The translations under genes and the position numbers were made by a program. The notes beneath the pieces were generated by a model. That model ran no database searches. It saw nothing but the letters and a program-made list of their open reading frames with translations, and had not been told where the DNA came from. Source: Chitinophagaceae bacterium (GTDB lineage Bacteria; Bacteroidota; Bacteroidia; Chitinophagales; Chitinophagaceae). Taken from it: 57,799 nucleotides of DNA. The DNA lies in the NCBI GenBank assembly GCA_025360525.1, contig JANYCA010000197.1, forward strand, positions 1-57,799, in the 5' to 3' direction. Each line of letters begins with the position of its first letter. The stretch's first letter is position 1. Of the stretch, positions 17,759-25,136 are shown in pieces.

Positions 17759-17876
17759 AAGTTTACGCTTGCTCGAAACTTCACACTTGCCTAAAGTTTA
17801 CACTTGCACAAAAGTTTACACCTTTTTAAAAAGGTGTAAACTTTCCCGAGAACTTTCATTAAAGGTGTAACCTTTT
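17759..17876. repeat. REP-like palindrome and short tandem repeats, left of the transposase
   Basis: Bases 17811-17844 form a perfect 34-base palindrome (17 + 17, beginning AAAGTTTACACCTTTTT). To its left, 17759-17806 contain three degenerate tandem units of the type AAAGTTTACACTTGC, and to its right 17861-17875 carries a partial AAAGGTGTAACCTTT copy. The core GTTTACACC recurs on the other side of the transposase at 18616-18649. The array ends just before the transposase stop codon. Confidence 0.8.
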
Positions 17877-17884
17877 TGCAAAAT

Positions 17885-18544
17885 TCATTTATCATCTTCA
17901 ACTGCTCCGGGGAAGCCGTAATAATAACCTGTCATGTCTTTGTGTATTTTAATAAATCTCTCTTTACCGCCAAACCAATCTAAAACTTCGCTTCGCAATA
18001 ATTTACTTGGCTTATCGCTGACAATACTATGGTAGGATGTCCATGGATACCGGACAAAATCACTAACCAATGCATGTTTTTGAGCATTGGCATGTACATA
18101 CACAATGGCATGTGTAAACTGGCTGTTTTTTACAATTTCTATTCGTTTAAAAGTTCTGTAAAACAGGTTGCCGGTTCTGTTGTACATTTTATTAAATGCC
18201 ATTGCATAAGACGTGAAAAGCCTTTTGAACGTCATTTCTACAAGTGTATTAATGTTCTTATCCTGCAGGAAATGTTGTTCTGTTTTTGTTCTTTTTTCCA
18301 ACGCCTCAATCCACCGTAGGATTTCAGTTTCAGATTTGATTCTTATGATGAAATGAAAATGGTTGGGTTGTAAATTCCATGCATAAGTATCTGCTACAGG
18401 CGAGATGAACAGGGTATATTGACGGAGAAAATAATGATAGTTTTCATCTGACCGAAATAGCAATTCTCCATTGTTTGTTTTGTTATAAATGTGGTAGGTT
18501 TTATCAAACTCAAATACAGCAGTATATTTTTCGTTGATCGGCAT
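17885..18544 (-). CDS. REP-associated tyrosine transposase (IS200-like Y1 HUH)
   Basis: A 219-residue Y1 transposase of the RAYT group. The metal-binding His-hydrophobic-His motif is NHFHF (His62, His64), and the nucleophilic Tyr is most likely Tyr149 in YVHANAQKH, which has the YxHxNxxKH look of this family. Such proteins nick and move single-stranded REP or BIME palindromes and are usually single-copy and domesticated. Here the gene is bracketed by palindromes sharing GTTTACACC (17811-17844 and 18616-18649), which makes those the likely substrate. Both catalytic motifs are intact. No IS200-type partner (TnpB) is nearby. Confidence 0.85.
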   Translation of the reverse strand: MPINEKYTAVFEFDKTYHIYNKTNNGELLFRSDENYHYFLRQYTLFISPVADTYAWNLQPNHFHFIIRIKSETEILRWIEALEKRTKTEQHFLQDKNINTLVEMTFKRLFTSYAMAFNKMYNRTGNLFYRTFKRIEIVKNSQFTHAIVYVHANAQKHALVSDFVRYPWTSYHSIVSDKPSKLLRSEVLDWFGGKERFIKIHKDMTGYYYGFPGAVEDDK

Positions 18545-18615
18545 ATTAAAGTTTGAGATGGAAATGGGACTTCTAAATTAAAGTTTATACTTACTGGAAA
18601 ATTTACTTTTGCAGA

Positions 18616-18649
18616 AAAGTTTACACCTTTTTAAAAAGGAGTAAACTTT
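18616..18649. repeat. REP-like palindrome, right of the transposase
   Basis: A 34-base palindrome with a single mismatch (AAAGTTTACACC... against ...GGAGTAAACTTT), otherwise the same sequence as the perfect palindrome at 17811-17844. It lies 72 bases upstream of the transposase start codon. Together the two form the flanks of a transposase-plus-REP unit. Confidence 0.8.
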
Positions 18650-18745
18650 ATCGAAGAACTTACTATTTCAAAAAGGTGTAAACTTTATCGAAGAACTTAC
18701 TATTTCAAAAAAATGCAAACTTTATCAAAGAACTTAAACTTAAAA
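18641..18745. repeat. 37-base tandem repeat array
   Basis: Two nearly identical 37-base units (18641-18677 and 18678-18714, beginning GTAAACTTTATCGAAGAACT) are followed by a decaying third (18715 to about 18745). The first unit overlaps the right arm of the palindrome at 18616-18649. There are no unique spacers, so it is not CRISPR. The array reaches to within a few bases of the aldehyde dehydrogenase stop codon at 18759. Confidence 0.8.
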
Positions 18746-18758
18746 AAAACTCCACCAA

Positions 18759-20282
18759 TTACAAATCAAATTTGATCCCTTGCGCCAATGGCAACTTATC
18801 TGTATAGTTGATGGTGTTCGTTTGCCGACGCATGTATACTTTCCAGGCATCGCTGCCACTTTCACGCCCGCCTCCGGTTTCTTTTTCACCACCAAAGGCA
18901 CCACCAATTTCTGCACCACTTGTGCCGATGTTTACATTTGCAATGCCACAGTCGCTGCCTGCATAGCCCAGGAATTTTTCAGCCTCTCTTAAATTATTGG
19001 TCATAATGGCGCTTGACAAACCCTGGGGAACATTGTTTTGCAAAGCAATAGCCTCATCAATGGTTTTGTATTTCATCAGGTACAAAATGGGTGCAAATGT
19101 TTCGTGCTGCACAATCTGGTAACTGTTTTTTGCTTCTGCAATACAAGGCTTTACATAGCAACCACTCTCGTAGCCTTTGCCTTTAAGCACAGCACCTTCT
19201 ACAATAAAATTACCCCCTTCTTCCTTGCATTTTACAATGGCGTCCACATACATTTGTACGGCAGCAGTATCTATCAACGGACCTACATGGTTTTTTTGTT
19301 CCAGTGGATTTCCAATCTTCAATTGCTTGTAAGCGTTCACTAATTTTTCCTTGAATTTATTGTACACTCTTTCATGAATAATTAAACGACGGGTGCTGGT
19401 GCAACGCTGTCCTGCTGTACCAACAGCACCAAATGCAGCGCCAATCAACGCTATATCCAAATCTGCATTCTGCGTAATGATGATGGCATTGTTACCGCCC
19501 AGTTCAAGCAAACTTCTGCCCAGCCTTGCAGCAACAGCAGTTGCCAGTGCCTTACCCATTCTTGTACTGCCAGTGGCCGACATTAATGGAATTCTTGCAT
19601 CGGCACTCATCCATTCGCCCACTTCCCTGCCTCCCATTATTAAATTATTTACACCCTCGGGCACATTATTTTTCTTAAATACTTTGGCTGTAATATTCTG
19701 ACAGGCAATGCCACACAATGGTGTTTTTTCACTTGGCTTCCAAATACAAACATCACCGCAAACCCATGCCAACATGGTGTTCCAACTCCACACCGCCACT
19801 GGGAAATTAAAAGCAGAAATGATGCCTACAATTCCCAACGGGTGGTATTGCTCATACATCCGGTGGCCCGGTCTTTCGCTGTGCATGGTTAGGCCATGTA
19901 ACTGACGGCTAAGGCCAACTGCAAAATCACAAATGTCAATCATCTCTTGCACTTCGCCCAGGCCTTCCTGCAAACTCTTGCCCATTTCGTAGCTCACCAG
20001 TTCGCCGAGGGATTGTTTGTTAAGTCTTAATTCATCACCAATCTGCCGTACCACATCTCCCCGTTTGGGAGCCGGCCAGTGGCGCCATTCAACAAATGCC
20101 GCCTGTGCAGTGGCAATCACCATTTCATAACTGTTTTTATCAGCGCTGCTAACAGCACCAATCAGTTTACCATCTACGGGAGAAAAACTTTCTATTTTGG
20201 CACCTTTAGAAGCAATCCATTTGGTGCCTGTACTTACGCCCTTATTTTTTGCCTGAATTTGTAATTCGGAGAGAAATTTCAT
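18759..20282 (-). CDS. ALDH7-type aldehyde dehydrogenase (alpha-aminoadipic semialdehyde type)
   Basis: A 507-residue NAD(P)-dependent dehydrogenase from the ATG at 20282; an extension to a TTG at 20306 is possible but less likely. The catalytic Cys is in GQRCTSTRRL and the general-base Glu in LELGGNNAIII. The C-terminal signature SDAWKVYMRRQTNTINY is that of ALDH7/antiquitin, whose best-known reaction oxidises alpha-aminoadipic semialdehyde in lysine breakdown. No other lysine-catabolic gene is nearby, so the substrate is uncertain. The gene's 3' end abuts the tandem array next to the transposase. Confidence 0.9.
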   Translation of the reverse strand: MKFLSELQIQAKNKGVSTGTKWIASKGAKIESFSPVDGKLIGAVSSADKNSYEMVIATAQAAFVEWRHWPAPKRGDVVRQIGDELRLNKQSLGELVSYEMGKSLQEGLGEVQEMIDICDFAVGLSRQLHGLTMHSERPGHRMYEQYHPLGIVGIISAFNFPVAVWSWNTMLAWVCGDVCIWKPSEKTPLCGIACQNITAKVFKKNNVPEGVNNLIMGGREVGEWMSADARIPLMSATGSTRMGKALATAVAARLGRSLLELGGNNAIIITQNADLDIALIGAAFGAVGTAGQRCTSTRRLIIHERVYNKFKEKLVNAYKQLKIGNPLEQKNHVGPLIDTAAVQMYVDAIVKCKEEGGNFIVEGAVLKGKGYESGCYVKPCIAEAKNSYQIVQHETFAPILYLMKYKTIDEAIALQNNVPQGLSSAIMTNNLREAEKFLGYAGSDCGIANVNIGTSGAEIGGAFGGEKETGGGRESGSDAWKVYMRRQTNTINYTDKLPLAQGIKFDL

Positions 20283-20509
20283 ATAGCTATTTTTAAGTTT
20301 TGCCAAAAATACGAAAGCGGGATTTAATAGCCGGTGAGTTTAGTTACAAAGCCGATTATTTGTTATAAATACTGCGGCACAGTTTTAAGTGAACATTGAT
20401 AAAGTGATTTTGTTAATTTCTTATAGTAACAGAAATCATTAATCACTGCCGAGAGTCACCTCTATATTGAACTCTTATTTTAATATTTTTTGTGTAAGCA
20501 ATCAAACAA

Positions 20510-21391
20510 TTAAACCAACTTTTTACTGCAGGCAATTAGGTTCAAGACATCCTCCTCTTTGCCAATAAAAGGACCCGGTGCTGAGATTTTTATGCTAGCC
20601 ATAGCCGCTCCAAATTCGCCGGCTTGTTGTGGATTGAACCCCGTTATCCGTTTGTATAAATAACCCGCCATATAGGTATCGCCGCAACCGGTAGCATCTA
20701 CCAGGCTATCGGGCTTGTATGCAGGAATTGTATAAAATGTATCATTGGTAAAAATGACTGACCCTTTGCTTCCCAAGGTAATAACTACTTCCTCAACTCC
20801 CCATTGGTTCAATAACCTTGCAGCCATTTTGATATCGGCTAAACCGGTAAGCACTTCCATTTCCATTTCATTCACTTTTAAAATTCCTATGTAGGGAAGC
20901 ACCTCCATTTTATCTTTCCAGTCAACAGGCACCACCTGCTGATTTTCTACCGTACGCAAATAACCTTGCACATCCAACGACACCCTGCCTTTTTGTGCAA
21001 GCATTTTTATTACACTCACGGAGATATCATTTGCCAGCAATGGCCCGAGGTGAAAAATTGTTGACTCCACTTCCTGCAATTGATTTAGTGTAAACGAGTC
21101 AGCTGTTTGCAACACTCGCTGTGTGCGGTGATCAAGATTTTGTGAATAAATATTTTCAAAATAAACTGTATATGAAGAGGGCAATGCCAGTACATCGATA
21201 CCACTTTCAACAAGGCTTTCTGCAAAACGCATTTCGCTTGCTGCAAGAGAAGTTATTAGTCCAAATTTTACATCCATATGGCGGATGGCATTAGAGAAAT
21301 AAAAAGAGGTACCACCAGGCATAAATATTTCCGATCCCGGAGTTACAACTTTATCTAGCGTAATATGCCCAATGCAACAGATATCATACAT
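20510..21391 (-). CDS. PfkB family sugar kinase
   Basis: A 293-residue ribokinase-fold kinase. The anion-hole motif DATGCGDTYMAGYL is at 232-245, with Asp238 as the catalytic base, and the substrate-side glycines are in MPGGTSFYFSNA (24-35). It phosphorylates a sugar, nucleoside or inositol with ATP. The segment DHRTQRVLQTADSF loosely recalls myo-inositol kinase-like PfkB proteins, which is only an impression. Start ATG at 21391. It shares the strand with the FUSC gene upstream, but a MITE-like element (21444-21562) separates them. Confidence 0.88.
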   Translation of the reverse strand: MYDICCIGHITLDKVVTPGSEIFMPGGTSFYFSNAIRHMDVKFGLITSLAASEMRFAESLVESGIDVLALPSSYTVYFENIYSQNLDHRTQRVLQTADSFTLNQLQEVESTIFHLGPLLANDISVSVIKMLAQKGRVSLDVQGYLRTVENQQVVPVDWKDKMEVLPYIGILKVNEMEMEVLTGLADIKMAARLLNQWGVEEVVITLGSKGSVIFTNDTFYTIPAYKPDSLVDATGCGDTYMAGYLYKRITGFNPQQAGEFGAAMASIKISAPGPFIGKEEDVLNLIACSKKLV

Positions 21392-21443
21392 ACTAATTCA
21401 ATTGATGGACGTAAAAATACCAAAATAGATTTGAGAGAAAGGT

Positions 21444-21562
21444 TGCGTGCAATTAAAATTGTCGCAAGGTTTGCGAACCTTTTAAAATTCGTTTTTACTT
21501 ATAGGTCTCTTTATGAAGGTTGGCAACCCTATAATCAGCTTCGACAAATTTGAATGCACCCA
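21444..21562. mobile_element. MITE-like element, copy 3 (divergent interior)
   Basis: About 119 bases with imperfect 21-base terminal inverted repeats: the left end begins TGCGTGCAATT and the right end reads inverted TGGGTGCATTC, with 17 of 21 positions matching. The tips match those of the 31401-31530 element. The interior is not alignable with the other two but holds AAGGTT-tgcg-AACCTT and a GGTTG-g-CAACC stem. It fills the 203-base gap between FUSC and the PfkB kinase and has no coding capacity. Confidence 0.55.
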
Positions 21563-21594
21563 AAAAGTTTGTTTGCTCCAGAAATGTTTACTCG

Positions 21595-23820
21595 TTACAT
21601 TTTTTCAAATACCCACTCCCCGGCAATCTTTTCAATATCACCGGTAATATTGCCAATAAAATTAAACTGGTCGGCAACAGGTTTAAATTCGGTTAGTTGT
21701 TGTCGGGTGGTGCTTTCAAGAATGCCTTGCTGTAATTCTGTTCGCCGGGTTTCCAGTAATCGCTGTAACCTTTGCTGAATAATATTTTGCAGCTTATCCG
21801 TTGCGGAAATTTCGCAAGGTATTTCAGCAATGATGTTGGCTGCATTATCCAGTTTGTTTACAGCATCGTTGATTAATGGAGAAAAATCGGGCGAAGCTAA
21901 TTTTGAAGACAGCGGCATTACATAAGAAGCCAGTGTAGCAATATGAGAGGTGAGCATGTGATTGAGCACTACAAACTGGTAAAGCTGCTGCCGGTTCTTT
22001 TGTTTGCTTTTAGGCTCAGCCGTCATGCGGTTATAGGCATCGGAAAGATTTGCCAGTGCAACAAATGCATTCTTCCGGCTGATTTTGTAGATGATATTGG
22101 TAACCGGGTTTTCCGTAAATGCTGCAGCTACATCACTAAAATACATCTTATTGCTATTAATGGTTTGCTGCATATAATTACCCATCTTTTCATGCTCCCA
22201 CGCAGGGAGCAAAAGCAGGTTGGCAACAAAGGCAATTACGAAACCAATGGCAGTATCAGCAATACGATCTTCTATAATTGTTGTAAAACTGGCGTTGCTG
22301 AGTAAATGAAAAAGCAGCAAAATATACGGCGTCATAAAAATAACGCTGATCATATAATTGATCCGCATCAAACTATAAGTGCCAATCATCATCAGCAACA
22401 TCATTACAAAAAGCACCTCCTTGTCTTTGATGAAATATAAAATCAGCAAACCTACGAAAGCGCCGAGAACAGTACCGGCCAGCCGTTGGTAATTTCTTTT
22501 TTTGGTAAGACTGTAAGCAGGTTTTAGAATCACGATGATGGTGAGCAGAATCCAGTAGCTATGCCCTACAGGAAATAGTAGAGAGATAATAAAACCAAAC
22601 AGCGTTGCAATACTTATTCTTAATGCATGGCGGAACGTATTGGATTGCAACGTAAAATTAGCCAGCAACAATTTTATGTCTATCGGTTGGTGGGTGATAA
22701 ATTTATCATAGTCTGCCGGCAGTGCTATTTTACGGGTGAGTTCCTTGTTGTAGGTAGTGTACAAATGCAGCGTATGTATGCGGCTGGCAATATCCTCAAT
22801 GCTGTTGAGTATGTGCCGCATACTGATAAATTCATCCAGGTTTTCTGCAGTACGGTGCGTATCTCTGAAAGCAGCAAAAAAGACGGTTGTTTTGTTTACA
22901 TGCGTTTCCAGCAACCCAGTTTCTTCCGATGCCCGCCCGCTTTTTACAGCAATGCCAATTTCATCGAGCTCGTTGCTTAATTCAATAATGAGTAACCGGT
23001 ATTGTTCAAAAATTTCTTCATCGTTTATTACCGCATGCAAATCTTTATAGTCATGATACGCATTCATCGTTCTTTCAAACAAATCAACCATATCGGTAAA
23101 TATCATTACCAATACGCTCCCCGTTACAGATGATTCATTTAGTATGCTGCTATCTTTAAAAAGCAGTTCCCTTACCAGCATTTGCTGCTCGTGCACTTCG
23201 CTCTGCTGCGCCAGCATGCGCTGGTAGGTAGCTTCATAATCAACTTCTTTTTCATAAAACGAACTTCTTACCCGAAGGTAATCTGCAGTGGCAATAATAC
23301 AGTCACCCAGGGCCTGTTGCGCCAGTTTAAATGGCCGAAAACTATACAGTAACAAGCTTAGCAACATATACCATAATCCACCTGCAAGAATATAGGCTGC
23401 GTTTATCAACACATCCCAACCCTGGTGATGCCGATCCATACTCAGTACCATTATCAGCAAAGCAGCAACACCAACAGAATTGGCCCTTGCACCATAAACC
23501 CCCAGCATGGAAAAGATAAAACAAGCAAGCAATATCAGCACAGCAAGCAACATAGGAAATGGTGCTGCAAAGCCTGTTAGCATCGCTATAAATGTGGTGA
23601 TAACAATACACCCCAGCATACCATTTTTGCGATGCAGAATGGGGCCGGGTGTATCGGTAATACTTGTGCTCATAGCACCTAGCGATACCACAACACCAAC
23701 AGACAGTAAATTAAAATGATTGAATATAACGGCTGGCAAAACAATGCCCGCAGTAATGCGAACACCTTCCGTGAGGTAATAACTATTGACAAAACTTTTA
23801 TATTCCTTGATATAATCCAT
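21595..23820 (-). CDS. FUSC family inner-membrane protein (YccS-like)
   Basis: A 741-residue protein from the ATG at 23820 (MDYIKEYKSF...); the frame is open 135 bases further but that part is unlike the family. Two sets of about five or six transmembrane helices (roughly 20-160 and 380-510) alternate with two cytoplasmic helical domains. The second set includes the fusaric-acid-resistance core FGFIISLLFPVGHSYWILLTIIVILKPAYSLTKKRNYQRLAGTVLGA. Such proteins are aromatic acid or unknown-substrate exporters. A TATCTTTG box at 23853-23846 could be a -7 promoter element. DUF1080 and PfkB genes share the strand. Confidence 0.85.
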   Translation of the reverse strand: MDYIKEYKSFVNSYYLTEGVRITAGIVLPAVIFNHFNLLSVGVVVSLGAMSTSITDTPGPILHRKNGMLGCIVITTFIAMLTGFAAPFPMLLAVLILLACFIFSMLGVYGARANSVGVAALLIMVLSMDRHHQGWDVLINAAYILAGGLWYMLLSLLLYSFRPFKLAQQALGDCIIATADYLRVRSSFYEKEVDYEATYQRMLAQQSEVHEQQMLVRELLFKDSSILNESSVTGSVLVMIFTDMVDLFERTMNAYHDYKDLHAVINDEEIFEQYRLLIIELSNELDEIGIAVKSGRASEETGLLETHVNKTTVFFAAFRDTHRTAENLDEFISMRHILNSIEDIASRIHTLHLYTTYNKELTRKIALPADYDKFITHQPIDIKLLLANFTLQSNTFRHALRISIATLFGFIISLLFPVGHSYWILLTIIVILKPAYSLTKKRNYQRLAGTVLGAFVGLLILYFIKDKEVLFVMMLLMMIGTYSLMRINYMISVIFMTPYILLLFHLLSNASFTTIIEDRIADTAIGFVIAFVANLLLLPAWEHEKMGNYMQQTINSNKMYFSDVAAAFTENPVTNIIYKISRKNAFVALANLSDAYNRMTAEPKSKQKNRQQLYQFVVLNHMLTSHIATLASYVMPLSSKLASPDFSPLINDAVNKLDNAANIIAEIPCEISATDKLQNIIQQRLQRLLETRRTELQQGILESTTRQQLTEFKPVADQFNFIGNITGDIEKIAGEWVFEKM

Positions 23821-24054
23821 CAGCTGCGTGCTACTAGTAATTTGGCAAAGATACTTTGTAACTAAAGCGAGGAAACTATTTAAGTTCAAGAGAATGTAAA
23901 ATGCTGGATCAAATATTTCCAACAGCAATAAATGACCAGTAACCTGATCGTTCAAACACTGAATCGCATTTTAAAAATGCGTTGTTATTTAGGCCACTGA
24001 TTACATCAATAAAAATTAAAAACCTTCTTTTGTTAAAATAAAAAGCTGCTAGCC

Positions 24055-24762
24055 TTACTCAACCATCTTCTCCATTTCCGACAACTCTTTTATTGGCAAT
24101 AAATCAATTTTCCTGAACTCCACCTCGGCACCTTCTGCCTGTATAGCTATTTGTCCTTTATTGGCTGTGCAATTAAATCCTTCGTTAACCAGGTCGCCAT
24201 TTACCCAAACTTTGATAGAACTATTTACACATTCAATCGTCATTCGGTTCCATTCTCCCAGCGGTTTTTCTGAACTATCTGTAAGGTTTACAATACGGCG
24301 TCCTTTGCCTTCAGTTATGCCCCAGTTTTCTTTTGGCCCTCTGCGTTTTTCCATATCCGGCACAGTGATATCTTCTACAATGCACCAAAAGTCTCCGGCA
24401 TCTCCATGCTGCATCTGGCATTCAATTGATTTTGGAAACATTTTATACAACGCCCTTGGGGTAGATGCATGAACCAATACGCCGCAATTGCCCGGCTTGT
24501 CTGCAAAACGATATTCCACCGAAAGACGGTAATTACTGTAAACGGAATCGGTAATTAGATGGCCGTTTGGTACTCCCATACTTACCAGCAATTCATTCCG
24601 AATAATGAAAGGATTGATAGCTAAATGATTGGTATCCATTTCTGGAACATCCACATGCCAACCGGCAAGATTGCTGCCATTAAAAAGAGGATGCATTTGA
24701 GCAAATGATTTGCCTGCAAATAGTACTATAGCAGCAATTAAAATAACAGTGATTTTTTTCAT
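24055..24762 (-). CDS. DUF1080 (3-keto-disaccharide hydrolase) domain protein
   Basis: A 235-residue exported protein with a signal peptide (MKKITVILIAAIVLFAGKSFAQ). The rest is a single DUF1080 concanavalin-like beta-sandwich, recognisable from LFNGSNLAGWH (28-38), a central GNCGVLVH strand and VEFRKIDLLPI at the end. Related enzymes hydrolyse 3-keto-glucosides or 3-keto-trehalose, while many are unassigned. No oxidoreductase that would make a 3-keto sugar is adjacent. It is on the same strand as the FUSC gene, 234 bases upstream of the FUSC start. Confidence 0.85.
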   Translation of the reverse strand: MKKITVILIAAIVLFAGKSFAQMHPLFNGSNLAGWHVDVPEMDTNHLAINPFIIRNELLVSMGVPNGHLITDSVYSNYRLSVEYRFADKPGNCGVLVHASTPRALYKMFPKSIECQMQHGDAGDFWCIVEDITVPDMEKRRGPKENWGITEGKGRRIVNLTDSSEKPLGEWNRMTIECVNSSIKVWVNGDLVNEGFNCTANKGQIAIQAEGAEVEFRKIDLLPIKELSEMEKMVE

Positions 24763-25136
24763 GACAAGCTTATTTGATAAATTAGTTTTAATATTTATGA
24801 ATGTTTTATTGCTAAAGGTAGAATTATAAAAGTAAGATCATAAAACAGCATCTGTTTAAGTGTAACAAACTGGTTTACCCATTGTACATTTGAGGATGAC
24901 AAAAGCTGTGCCGCAAAAGGAGATTATTTTTCTCACCAATAAAAAAAAAGAATACCAGAACCCGTAAACAACGATGCCGAAACCAGCGCTGTGGCTCGTA
25001 TCAAAAAATGGATTTTGAGAAACAGGTTTTAAATAAAATGCTACAATCAAAGTCAACATCTTTATCAGTTGATGTGTTATTGAAACCTAATCGATATTTT
25101 CGTTGACTAAACTATTACCAAAAACACCTAAACAAC
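24763..25136. other. Intergenic region with no supportable feature
   Basis: This 374-base gap lies between two divergent start codons. Frames of 20-70 codons occur on both strands, but none has a convincing composition, start context or family match. It must contain the promoters of the DUF1080 and protease genes; I could not pick them out. Confidence 0.5.

Noticed and set aside
18641..18745. 37-base units considered as a CRISPR array
   Set aside because: Units are directly adjoining with no unique spacers, and no cas gene is near.
18759..20282. ALDH gene considered as the final step of the sugar operon at 27.7-31.3 kb
   Set aside because: The sequence has the ALDH7 signature, is 7 kb away and separated by other genes; it is not a ketoglutarate semialdehyde-type enzyme by signature.
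24856..25059. A 67-codon minus-strand frame in the DUF1080-protease gap
   Set aside because: Hydrophobic and AT-rich with no family match; it could equally be chance in promoter DNA.
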